NCBI RefSeq assembly: GCF_026151205.1
Contig: NC_087080.1
Location: 13,463,337-13,527,336 of the forward strand
Source: Bolinopsis microptera
Taxonomy: Eukaryota; Ctenophora; Tentaculata; Lobata; Bolinopsidae
Reading direction: 5' to 3'
DNA length: 64,000 bases
Below the pieces are notes generated by a model. That model ran no database searches and was not told where the DNA came from. It saw only the letters and a list, made by a program, of their open reading frames with translations. How positions within the stretch are numbered: position 1 is the first letter of the stretch; the number at the start of each line of letters is the position of its first letter. The position numbers and the translations under genes are program-made. This document shows positions 44,901 through 48,700 of the stretch, piece by piece.

Positions 44901-46488
44901 GTTACCGAATATCAGTAGCCTATAAAATCTGATGAGTGATGAATAATGACAACTCAATATGACCCATGCTTACTAATTACCAGTGACTAATAGTAATCTG
45001 ACCACTTCAATATCTAACCTCCCCTCTCCCCAGGTCTGGTGGTAATGTCAGAGGATCTAGAGGAGATATTCAGGTGTATTAACGAGGCAAGGGTTCCTAA
45101 GATGTGGTCCAAAACTTACCCCTCACAGAAACCCCTGGGAGCTTGGACACGTGATCTTGTTAATAGAGTAGATCAGGTGAGATAAGAATATAATTTCTAT
45201 TTGTTCTCTTTTTCCTATCGATTATAATTATAATAGTCCTGTAAATAAATTTCATAGACAAACTACAGATTTGTTCTCAGTGAAAGGATCTCGTAGTAAT
45301 GAAAACATAGTATATATCTATATATTCTGAGGAATTTAATTCTCCCTTTGAATCAATCAAGCTAGATGATTTGTTGTAAATACTGAGATCAAACTATCAA
45401 TTTACAGGCTATCGTCAAACATGTTGCAAGGCGACATCTTCAGTGACATAAGCCTCAAATTATTTGTTATATAGTAGTGTTGAAAGTATATATTCTGATT
45501 CGTGTCCCTGAGGAGACTTAACCTTTATCAACCCAACTCCTCTACGTTTAACTTGTAGCTAACAAGTCAAATCAACTAACTGCAGCTAACCACTCCATTA
45601 ATTTCAGTTCTTCAAGTGGGCACACACCGGTACAAAACCACTCATATTCTGTCTCTCATACTTCACCTTCCCTACCGGGTTCCTGACGGCAGTTCTGCAG
45701 GCTTCTGCTCGTGCTAACAGTATCTCTGTCGACACTCTCTCTTGGGAGTTCATCGTTCAGGTAGTCATTTTTGTTTGTTTGTTCAATATTTGTATATAAT
45801 TAATTATCGATATTAATATTATGTTCATTTCCTAGCAGCTTCATTTGTTACGCAAAAGATGGAATACCATATCACCACTATCTCCTTACTAAATTATAGT
45901 GAGATGAAGGAGTTTCATTTCAACAAATAATCAAATTAACCCCAGATATTGGACGATGTGAACATTACCGGACAACCGAAGGACGGTGTCTACATAAAGG
46001 GGATGTACCTAGAGGGTGCAGGTTGGGACAAGAAGAATTGTTGTTTGGTAGAGGCTAATGCTATGCAGCTGGTTTGCGAGATGCCAACCATCCACTTCAA
46101 ACCTGCTGAACTCAAGAAGAAAACTGGTATGTGTGGATTATTTGGAGAATATTTCAATTTGAAGTATTTTGGATTTTTAAGAGATTCAAAGTTCAACTTC
46201 AATGATTGAGGTTTTTTTCCTGTTTGGAAATCAACGTCCAAAATCATAACACTTTTTAACCTATTTGAATCCCGAACAGTTTGACAATGTTATTTATATC
46301 CCTAACCCAAATCTCCCACAGGACGTGGTATCTACGCCTGCCCGTGTTACTACTATCCTGATAGAGCGGGGACAGCAGAGCGAGCCTCGTTTGTGGTCAG
46401 CGTGGATCTGAAGAGTGGGTCCACTGGCACTACTCCTGATCACTGGATCAAGAGGGGTACTGCGCTACTCTTATCTCTTGATATGTAA
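5140..46488 (+). CDS. DNAH2: Axonemal dynein heavy chain 2 (inner-arm), 50 exons
   Basis: Motor subunit of an inner dynein arm; hydrolyses ATP to slide doublet microtubules in motile cilia. Exons joined by GT-AG introns give 4467 codons plus stop with consistent phase throughout, near the usual ~4400. P-loops: AAA1 GPAGTGKT (~1832), AAA2 GDTGSGKS (~2113), AAA3 GPVGTGKT (~2447), AAA4 GVGGSGRQ (~2795). Stalk coiled coil and microtubule-binding domain lie at ~3043-3319. DNAH2 identity rests on close match through AAA1-AAA2 and the C-terminus (ends [10 protein letters not shown]). Start: ATG at 5140 gives [11 protein letters not shown] before the first intron. Introns are mostly 60-500 bp; 12, 36 and 42 are swollen by repeats or nested genes. 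Individual exon spans are in the six entries that follow. Confidence 0.93.
8998..9693. other. Intron 12, unique left part
   Basis: AT-rich intron sequence with no gene signal. A short stretch near 9340-9420 repeats 'gtaaccagct' and 'actgctact' motifs. The satellite begins at about 9694. Confidence 0.5.
9694..12603 (+). repeat. 29-bp satellite, left array (about 100 units), derived from the exon 13 splice acceptor
   Basis: Near-perfect head-to-tail repeat of 29 bp (9694-12603, about 2.9 kb). Each unit reads ACCTTATA, ACCTGACCAG, GACGCT, ACTAAA in that order. Common variants are GCTGCT for GCTACT, ATATCC for ATAACC, and occasional CCAGAACG. The unit matches the last bases of intron 12 (CTGACCAG) and the first codons of exon 13 (GACGCTACTAAA). 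Low divergence points to recent or ongoing expansion. The unit is not a multiple of three, so use of any internal acceptor would usually break the reading frame. Confidence 0.95.
12657..15690 (-). CDS. LINE ORF2: AP-like endonuclease and reverse transcriptase
   Basis: Continuous minus-strand frame from about 15690 to the stop at 12657, about 1000 codons. The N-terminal part carries the AP-endonuclease signature: LLLLNARSL, then FIAITESWL, then [17 protein letters not shown], and [13 protein letters not shown]. The reverse transcriptase has [49 protein letters not shown] and FFADDTRV, so the catalytic aspartates are present. The thumb reads [16 protein letters not shown]. The frame overlaps the end of ORF1 and has no obvious ATG near its start, so translation may use reinitiation or frameshifting. 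No internal stop is present, so the copy is probably young. The exact start is uncertain. Confidence 0.88.
15629..16939 (-). CDS. LINE ORF1: PHD-like and CCCH zinc-finger RNA-binding protein
   Basis: Open frame of 436 codons starting [14 protein letters not shown]; the second ATG is also usable. A PHD/RING-like cysteine cluster (CGECGDNY, then [11 protein letters not shown], then [11 protein letters not shown]) covers about residues 103-167. A Ser/Thr/Pro-rich linker follows. Two or three CCCH fingers come next; the clearest is C-x8-C-x4-C-x3-H ([19 protein letters not shown]), preceded by C-x13-C-x5-C-x3-H. Such ORF1 proteins are thought to bind element RNA. A coiled-coil-like stretch ([20 protein letters not shown]) may mediate multimerisation. 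The last 60 or so bases overlap ORF2. Confidence 0.82.
   Translation of the reverse strand: MYNTSGIHYTMAGNPQKNDSESTKIIIGKLIEKANSSIRPVISAFECLQSRSVNLQRLNQFTVGILESCAEFLGIALADKDDFKIFTKSSLANRLYLGFMALMPGKCGECGDNYVIDHDPEVMPFFNCFKCFKGSHCCERNKELHQTLSAMNTPTGFVWLCNTCHGLIDPIEPRKQRSRHTSASLSGNVSSADSQSLDSSADVSSLNPSSLISSTQIPSPVLSPSSATATTAAATDSSQPATTVCQEFLNWSCPHGISGKKKINGNSCPSTHPRVCNQYRASGFTGRSGCKEGKNCTFFHPDICRTALENGSCSKKDCLKFHPRSTRKSTKERPERGERPKSNTLNTNQRYSKQNSDANANTSDFLELRNLITGMAAKLEALEKKMDQGTPSPSQTVTQPMGASMIYPVQSAPPMMSLGVPRLPHHQIPFSPHSYY
17041..18822 (+). repeat. 29-bp satellite, right array (about 61 units), ending at the exon 13 acceptor
   Basis: Same unit and orientation as the left array. Blocks of ATATCC units alternate with ATAACC/GCTGCT units in groups of about five or six between 17100 and 17750, hinting at higher-order amplification. 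Close to exon 13 (about 18685-18770) three units carry AAAGCTT, closer to the real exon (AAAGCTG), than the usual AAACCTT. The final unit's CCAG at 18819-18822 is the working acceptor. Confidence 0.95.
18823..26681 (+). CDS. DNAH2: DNAH2 exons 13-32: tail region 2 and linker
   Basis: Exons: 18823-19012, 19176-19412, 19701-19820, 20037-20210, 20384-20518, 21317-21528, 21717-21816, 21952-22052, 22172-22328, 22524-22900, 23056-23179, 23303-23630, 23890-23999, 24131-24250, 24391-24496, 24702-24844, 25134-25208, 25412-25519, 26048-26209, 26418-26681. Exon 13 opens [16 protein letters not shown], which aligns directly with vertebrate DNAH2, so the acceptor inside the last satellite unit is the real one. 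Linker landmarks are [16 protein letters not shown] (exon 26), [18 protein letters not shown] (exon 28) and QLRFYWEK (exon 32). The linker is the lever that swings during the power stroke. Confidence 0.92.
19443..19549 (+). repeat. 12-bp minisatellite (GTTAGTAACGGT) just after the exon 14 donor
   Basis: About nine copies of GTTAGTAACGGT/GAT, one interrupted by CGAACG, starting some 30 bp after the splice donor of exon 14. It is intronic. Because 12 is a multiple of 3, it produces open but non-coding frames (NGVS repeats). Confidence 0.9.
20965..21058 (+). repeat. Short direct repeats, intron 17
   Basis: Three to four copies of a unit containing CTGCAAGTTGTT followed alternately by GCGCTA and TTAGCTAT. 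It is imperfect. Confidence 0.6.
21150..21270 (+). repeat. 27-bp minisatellite (ACATTACAAGCACTCT-type), intron 17
   Basis: About four copies of a 27-bp unit built from ATTACAAGCAC and CTCTAC, ending about 45 bp before the acceptor of exon 18. Confidence 0.85.
26882..28040 (+). CDS. DNAH2: DNAH2 exons 33-36: AAA1, the main ATPase site
   Basis: Exons: 26882-27056, 27256-27409, 27590-27698, 27876-28040. Walker A GPAGTGKT spans the exon 33/34 junction (residues ~1832-1839). Walker B lies in [10 protein letters not shown] (exon 34). Sensor I is in [15 protein letters not shown] (exon 36). All catalytic residues expected of AAA1 are present, so this is a functional motor. Conservation with vertebrate DNAH2 is near-identity across this block. 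Confidence 0.95.
28215..29270 (-). CDS. Rhodopsin-like (class A) GPCR, intronless, nested in DNAH2 intron 36
   Basis: 351 codons with seven hydrophobic segments. TM1 starts at about residue 35 ([20 protein letters not shown]). TM3 contains [17 protein letters not shown]; the usual DRY motif is replaced by RCIAI. TM6 reads [18 protein letters not shown] and TM7 contains the NPxxY-type motif SASNPIVY. Helix 8 is followed by a Cys pair (ICKPCSSW) that could be palmitoylated. The third intracellular loop is basic and an acidic loop ([15 protein letters not shown]) precedes TM7. The ligand is unknown; this is an orphan receptor. It is a tandem paralogue of the gene at 29556-30509, and the pair is antisense to the dynein. 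Confidence 0.85.
   Translation of the reverse strand: MKATIFNTSMVPEYDDDARLDESVRKDASIEFGLPISLTIACIGTITNTMSISFFLRRKNRNIGDRFLVFLNSVDITLCLYSVCAMVLVLYSDRKKDDNGSDKDHDKHFMYFNFFAMLVELSGLATCFLCALRCIAINLPLYQISRSKVYISAAIVAAFIVTGKFVMLDPYMKEKGKEDEENGKISMTEKVSFVVVSVMILFVIGCSVISIRALKKIRPEGAAKGSDGNKKATKMVLILSLIFVTFNLSWVLILTERIVSEHQEEAKEENKEGDKDEGMLQMLTYIIMSINSASNPIVYMTRNEEMNNYVKQTLGKVKNMICKPCSSWRVEAILEPEIALTTASSHTVVQD
29422..29475 (-). promoter_or_regulatory. Shared upstream block of the first GPCR (CACGTG and CAGCTG E-boxes)
   Basis: About 150 bp upstream of the start at 29270. It contains CCACGTGCAA (29422-29431), CAGCTG (29459-29464) and AGAATTAT (29468-29475). The same three blocks occur in the same order upstream of the paralogue at 30569-30616, while intervening bases differ. 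CACGTG and CAGCTG are bHLH binding sites. Function is inferred from conservation between paralogues only. Confidence 0.4.
29556..30509 (-). CDS. Rhodopsin-like (class A) GPCR paralogue, intronless, nested in DNAH2 intron 36
   Basis: 317 codons, clearly a duplicate of the receptor at 28215-29270. Shared landmarks are FFLRRKNRN after TM1, [21 protein letters not shown] in TM3, [10 protein letters not shown] in TM6 and [17 protein letters not shown] in TM7. The extracellular N-terminus is acidic (GDEGEGGEA). The acidic loop before TM7 is shorter than in its neighbour. DRY is again RCIAI, so the change predates the duplication. A single long exon in a long intron of another gene fits retroposition or local duplication. 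The ligand cannot be predicted. Confidence 0.85.
   Translation of the reverse strand: MRFLASLDLGQNLLSMNSDTAIFTGDEGEGGEASNKLGMPVSVTIASLGIIINAVSINFFLRRKNRNLGDKFLILLNFLDIIICISSVIGVTAMSQPYNKEENHQMSFFIFFQMLIELSGLATCFLCVLRCIAINWPLYQMSNTKVYISAVLVASFIITGKWVMFIPAVTDYYKDIFQNGLEKSIPLFLALINVSLMVIIVLVYSIKALSMTRPERAGERFDTNKKATKMVLILGLLFVTFNLSWVSMLIYFTSDKEETETMSLMGIMTYIIISINSASNPIVYMTRNEEMNKYVKQSLNKVKNMICKPCSFCTPEA
30569..30616 (-). promoter_or_regulatory. Shared upstream block of the second GPCR (CACGTG and CAGCTG E-boxes)
   Basis: It contains CCACGTGCAA (30569-30578), CAGCTG (30600-30605) and AGAATTAT (30609-30616), about 60 bp upstream of the start at 30509, matching the block upstream of the neighbouring receptor. 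Confidence 0.4.
30891..33328 (+). CDS. DNAH2: DNAH2 exons 37-42: AAA2 and the start of AAA3
   Basis: Exons: 30891-31092, 31227-31433, 31959-32112, 32257-32749, 32876-32980, 33207-33328. AAA2 Walker A GDTGSGKS is split across exons 38/39; Walker B is in [18 protein letters not shown] (exon 40). Landmarks [19 protein letters not shown] and [15 protein letters not shown] are diagnostic of the DHC family. Exon 42 ends EDKLRSG and joins exon 43 after the 5.4-kb intron 42. Confidence 0.93.
31640..31653 (+). promoter_or_regulatory. X-box-like RFX site in DNAH2 intron 38
   Basis: GTTTCCATAGAAAC fits the 14-mer X-box pattern RYYNYYATRRNRAC at every position. RFX factors drive ciliary genes, including dynein arm genes, through such sites. 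It is intronic rather than promoter-proximal, so function is a guess from motif and gene identity. Confidence 0.4.
31725..31737 (+). promoter_or_regulatory. Second X-box-like RFX site in DNAH2 intron 38
   Basis: GTTGCCTAGCAAC consists of two RFX half-sites (GTTGCC and AGCAAC) separated by one base, within the allowed spacing of GTNRCC(N0-3)RGYAAC. It lies about 85 bp after the first site. Confidence 0.4.
33350..33996 (+). pseudogene. Decayed duplicate of the DNAH2 intron 42 / exon 43 boundary
   Basis: The intronic lead-in (33350-33480) is nearly identical to 38605-38750. The part after it aligns with exon 43 (to about 39395) with many substitutions and small deletions. Recognisable pieces are AGATACACGCCTACAGC, CCCCTTATGCTG, GGTAAAACTTC (the AAA3 P-loop region), CGACTTCAACATGC and GGAGGCTCAG. 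It is not coding: the frame is broken. The acceptor CTCAG of the real exon has become CCTAG here. Exon 43 itself (38754) is intact. Confidence 0.8.
33997..35203 (-). mobile_element. Inverted, 5'-truncated, decayed Penelope-like copy
   Basis: Reverse complement of the full copy from about 36775 to 38030. The segment 34619-35203 is nearly identical to the full copy and still open (RT motif C RYIDDA through [11 protein letters not shown]). An extra T in a run near 34638 breaks the frame. Beyond that the C-terminal GIY-YIG part is heavily diverged, with only patches such as GTCAGAACCCAATTTAG retained. The sharp change in divergence within one copy suggests a patchwork or gene conversion with the neighbouring full copy. 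Confidence 0.82.
35204..38604 (+). mobile_element. Penelope-like retroelement, near full length
   Basis: Contains the long ORF at 35239-37977 and about 600 bp of 3' sequence. With the inverted copy on its left it forms a head-to-head palindrome of about 600 bp arms, an arrangement known for Penelope elements. The 5' edge coincides with the junction to the inverted copy, so the promoter region may be truncated. The right edge is set by the start of homology with 33350, near 38605. Confidence 0.8.
35239..37977 (+). CDS. Penelope-like element polyprotein: reverse transcriptase plus GIY-YIG endonuclease
   Basis: 912 codons without a stop. The RT core shows [13 protein letters not shown] and [18 protein letters not shown], motif [13 protein letters not shown] (about residue 478), motif B-like [12 protein letters not shown], and catalytic YIDD (about residue 586). 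The C-terminus has a Cys cluster ([12 protein letters not shown]) followed by the GIY-YIG nuclease [20 protein letters not shown] and LGEHL, at about residues 803-835, as in Penelope/Poseidon-type elements. The acidic EEAEEAEEP stretch near residue 215 precedes a KKIKR nuclear-localisation-like motif. The apparent start is TTG; the true N-terminus may be missing. Key residues are present, so it may be active. Confidence 0.9.
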   Translation: MKIAEQKLNFFKRCKRRQVFPVFILNSFSHQQSLFPICQSRNIQHHLNRLRTVALNQHISYQYQIIADSKLHIAQFKNTLYNTVEQHVFHRIIAISERNQISIKEQYKMNLQNKFTWLLSKYYPPPPPTPPTVIQPAADRVTTLNCDSVSDNQKSVLALGPNFAVTPHVNQEFKDKVSMDIAQCVFKIRHKQAFEQQPVEQSMDAEEQPTNTPEHHEEAEEAEEPTSKKIKRICPFPTPFTRTPDPACPELEDKLACFNRFVLNLVNNHQSKDNLTRSQKQGLYSLRTDRTIHVSVSDKCGEFVVTTKDIHRTLTEKHLEETAVYLQILPTRKVRGQTVTVTEPTAIQNSQLIKRMTTQLVDSSNQLWKKVWTQRGLDDDYFRQIRVPDHVSLPVLYVLIKTHKNSPECFRNTIPLEQVKVRPIISCVDSPTERLSWLVTTILKPLLKEIPSHLGNLFEHLETLRAIPKEQLAGRRIFSADISALYTNINVQGCIDDVIELATEHREKLDLMGLNLTDVHEILLHILTSSYFVYNGTLWIQQDGLFMGLRPGPFCAVIRVYKFERSSVYTDLHYLSVYLSDFYKRYIDDATSTAVTREEALALVQSIADQDPDKKLKWEVEFPENDQEFIPFLNTELRVEPDGTVTSRLYRKPQQKDITLHKNSCHPESVKTNTVINLYKEADKISSGPQEREHSYSILDRLMTRNGYQTPRNYSNRRRSSISNRNREDNRTVLKLDFISDSISNRIRNHIKQNNLPIKVIFSPARKLRNIVCNNRPYDKRTCIINSCKICPLLITEDKDCEVKNVVYKITCKICNNIYIGETCRRAHDRLGEHLRYAKFPLTPSNTSQAFAIHYNSLHRGSEPNLEFEILKTESNTARRKIAEAMLILKFKPNINKRDELETIKRFLVTST
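38754..43692 (+). CDS. DNAH2: DNAH2 exon 43: giant 4.9-kb exon, AAA3 to AAA6 with stalk
   Basis: 4939 nt, residues ~2407-4053, without a stop. AAA3 Walker [11 protein letters not shown] (~2447) and Walker [15 protein letters not shown]4 P-loop [10 protein letters not shown] (~2795) and Walker [10 protein letters not shown]. Stalk coiled coil with microtubule-binding domain ([19 protein letters not shown]) at ~3043-3319. AAA5 contains [21 protein letters not shown]6 and C-terminal region [20 protein letters not shown]. Acceptor is CACCTCAG at 38746-38753; an in-frame ATG at 38716 lies in the intron and is not the start. All other exons in this gene are under 0.5 kb, so one tenfold larger exon is odd. 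Confidence 0.95.
43858..46488 (+). CDS. DNAH2: DNAH2 exons 44-50: C-terminal domain and stop
   Basis: Exons: 43858-44083, 44221-44473, 44675-44796, 45034-45176, 45608-45760, 45946-46126, 46322-46488. They encode [28 protein letters not shown]-type, [45 protein letters not shown] and the closing [18 protein letters not shown]. These are standard C-terminal motifs of axonemal heavy chains. Stop TAA is at 46486-46488. The last 40 coding bases are imperfectly repeated just after the stop (46492-46530). Confidence 0.93.
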
Positions 46489-47599
46489 GATAAGAGGGGT
46501 ACTGCTCTACTCTTATTTCCTGATATGTAAAAAACCATGTTTAGATACTTATAGAGTGGATAAAACTCTGGATTAACTGGAGATTGGAAATATTATTCCA
46601 AACTTTTTAAATATCGATTGATAGTGTGTACACTGTACTGTGTTACTATTTTTGAGAGCAACCATAATTTGGAGCTTTATTGCATTGATTTTAGCAGCAT
46701 TGAGTATTATTTCGATAGCTTAATTTAATTACAGTAGTAGAAATCCTAGCAAAAATTTAGTGTAAAGGATCTCTTAGCATGCTTCAGTTGCGCAAGAATT
46801 TAAGTCAAACTGCCCTTTCCCAAAATTTAAAAGATCAGTTTTCATGTATATAGCACATACATATTGTTATGATATTATTAATGTTTGTAATATTTTATAT
46901 AGCTATAATTAGCTTTTTTACTCATAAAATCAATTAGTGTATAGTTATATTATTTTGAGTAATTTATTAACTAGAAACATGTAAATTGTAAATATACTTT
47001 AAGCATGAGGAGTATAATGTAAAATAAATAATTCTGGAAACCATGTGCACAAATACACTGGCACACCATTGCACTGTTGTTCTCGTTTTACACTTTTTGT
47101 AGACGTGGTCTAATCAGCGCTGTGGTGGGCCAGGATAAACGTGAGCTTGGCGTTTCAAGGCTAGCCACGCTTGATGAACTTACATTTAAAGGGTCTTTCT
47201 AGCGATTTTAGTTGGTCGATTTAAGGCATCGATGGTACCTAGATTTCGGTCAAAACTATATATTTATAGCCTACTAGTGTTTAACTGTAGTTGTGTTTCT
47301 CTATATTAGTCGTTATTATTTTTAGAAAACGCTTGTTTTTATTTTATTAGTATCACGATTCTTAGTTATAAAAGTAGATATCACCGCCCAAGGAAAATGC
47401 AAGCAATTGAACTTAGATTCCCCTTAGATTCATGATCAAACTTGATAATGATATACACACAGTACACACACACCCATAAATTCCGTACACTGATGTATTT
47501 ACCATCCTTCATTCGGTATTAAAAACGGCAGTAAAACATCCACGTATTCTGTTAGAAAAACAAAACCTAAACTCTAAATAATTTAAATAGTCATATTCA
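46489..47599. other. 3' region of DNAH2 and intergenic spacer
   Basis: Starts with a 39-bp imperfect duplicate of the gene's end (46492-46530). An AATAAA-type signal (GTAAAATAAATAATTC) near 47020 could serve polyadenylation. No further gene was seen. The DNA is AT-rich. Confidence 0.5.
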
Positions 47600-48700
47600 T
47601 TATCTATCATGCATCACAAGATTGAGCCAATTATCCATTTGAGTGGCTGGAAGATTACACACACAAGTCTCCTCTCCCGCTGGATAGTGGTATTTCATTA
47701 ACGGACACTCCGTCCTGTTGGCCGTTATCCGACAATCAAAAATCTTATCAAACCGACGAACATCTTTAAGCCAATGGTAGAAATACTTCGTAAACTCGAA
47801 ACTATTCCCTACCATGAAGGTCTGTAAAATCCTTACATTAGTGCGCGGAAGTATTTCAGCAATCTTGTATCGCTTCTTCACTTTAGACACTAAATATCCA
47901 ACGTACCCATCTTCAAAAGGTATGGGCACTTGTGTTACATTCTCCTCTAACAACGTTATCTTCTCAACCAGGTCACGTGAGATGATGTAACCTCCTCCCA
48001 GGCAGTATTTAAATGTTTTCTTGTAAGGGGTAGTCATCAGCTTTTTGTTGCAGTACCCAGTGTAAAGGTTGTTTCTTTGCTTAGCCGCTAGTCCTCTGAA
48101 AAGGTGTGGTAGGTCTATCAGGGTGTCGTGATCCACCTTCACAAAATAACTGTAGTTGAACAGCTCTACACTTTTCTTCATCCCCCTTAAAAGTTTCTCC
48201 GGGAGACTTTCTAAAGATTCTTCAATATCCATCATGTACATATCTTCATTTTCAGACTCTTCTTTAAATAATTCTTCCGAATATTCCCCATTTTTCATTT
48301 TTCCCACTAAAAACATGAGTTTGAAAGTCAGGTATTGCTTCTTTATGTTTTTAAATTCGTTGGCATTCCATTGAGACATGTTCAGCCATTTAGTTCGTAG
48401 ATTATGACGCTGACGGGAGGATTTCGGTAAGGAAGGTATGAAGATGACAATGAAATAGTAGTTGTTTCCTCTGTTGACAATTTCTCCAAGAATCGAGGCC
48501 GAAAAGCTTTCAGTTTCTTTCGCCTCGTTTGTTTGATATTTGTTATTTTTTAGATCTTCAATAATCACTGGTCGTATGGTGTCCAGTATGCTGGTTAACA
48601 AGTACATGGTAGAAACCAGCACTACTACGAAAAAGAAGTTTTTGGCATCGATAAGTCTCATGACAGATTTTCTGAAGCAGAAGAGTAACATATCAACCAA
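47600..48700 (-). CDS. Beta-1,3-glycosyltransferase, GT31 family, intronless
   Basis: 366 codons, start MVDMLLFCFRK. A single hydrophobic segment (about residues 22-40, FFFVVVLVSTMYLLTSIL) makes it a type II Golgi membrane protein. GT31 motifs in order: RQRHNLRTKWLN (the R-x-x-x-R-x-x-W region), LTFKLMFLVG, an acidic D-x-x-D-x-x-E-S-L-x-x-L-P-E-K block, YFVKVDHDTLI (DxD metal/UDP-sugar site, here DHD), CLGGGYIISRDL, and PFEDGYVGYL (EDVYVG-like catalytic motif). Family members transfer galactose or N-acetylglucosamine in beta-1,3 linkage; the specific sugar cannot be told. The acidic insert KEESENEDMY is unusual. Length is normal for the family. Confidence 0.82.
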   Translation of the reverse strand: MVDMLLFCFRKSVMRLIDAKNFFFVVVLVSTMYLLTSILDTIRPVIIEDLKNNKYQTNEAKETESFSASILGEIVNRGNNYYFIVIFIPSLPKSSRQRHNLRTKWLNMSQWNANEFKNIKKQYLTFKLMFLVGKMKNGEYSEELFKEESENEDMYMMDIEESLESLPEKLLRGMKKSVELFNYSYFVKVDHDTLIDLPHLFRGLAAKQRNNLYTGYCNKKLMTTPYKKTFKYCLGGGYIISRDLVEKITLLEENVTQVPIPFEDGYVGYLVSKVKKRYKIAEILPRTNVRILQTFMVGNSFEFTKYFYHWLKDVRRFDKIFDCRITANRTECPLMKYHYPAGEETCVCNLPATQMDNWLNLVMHDR

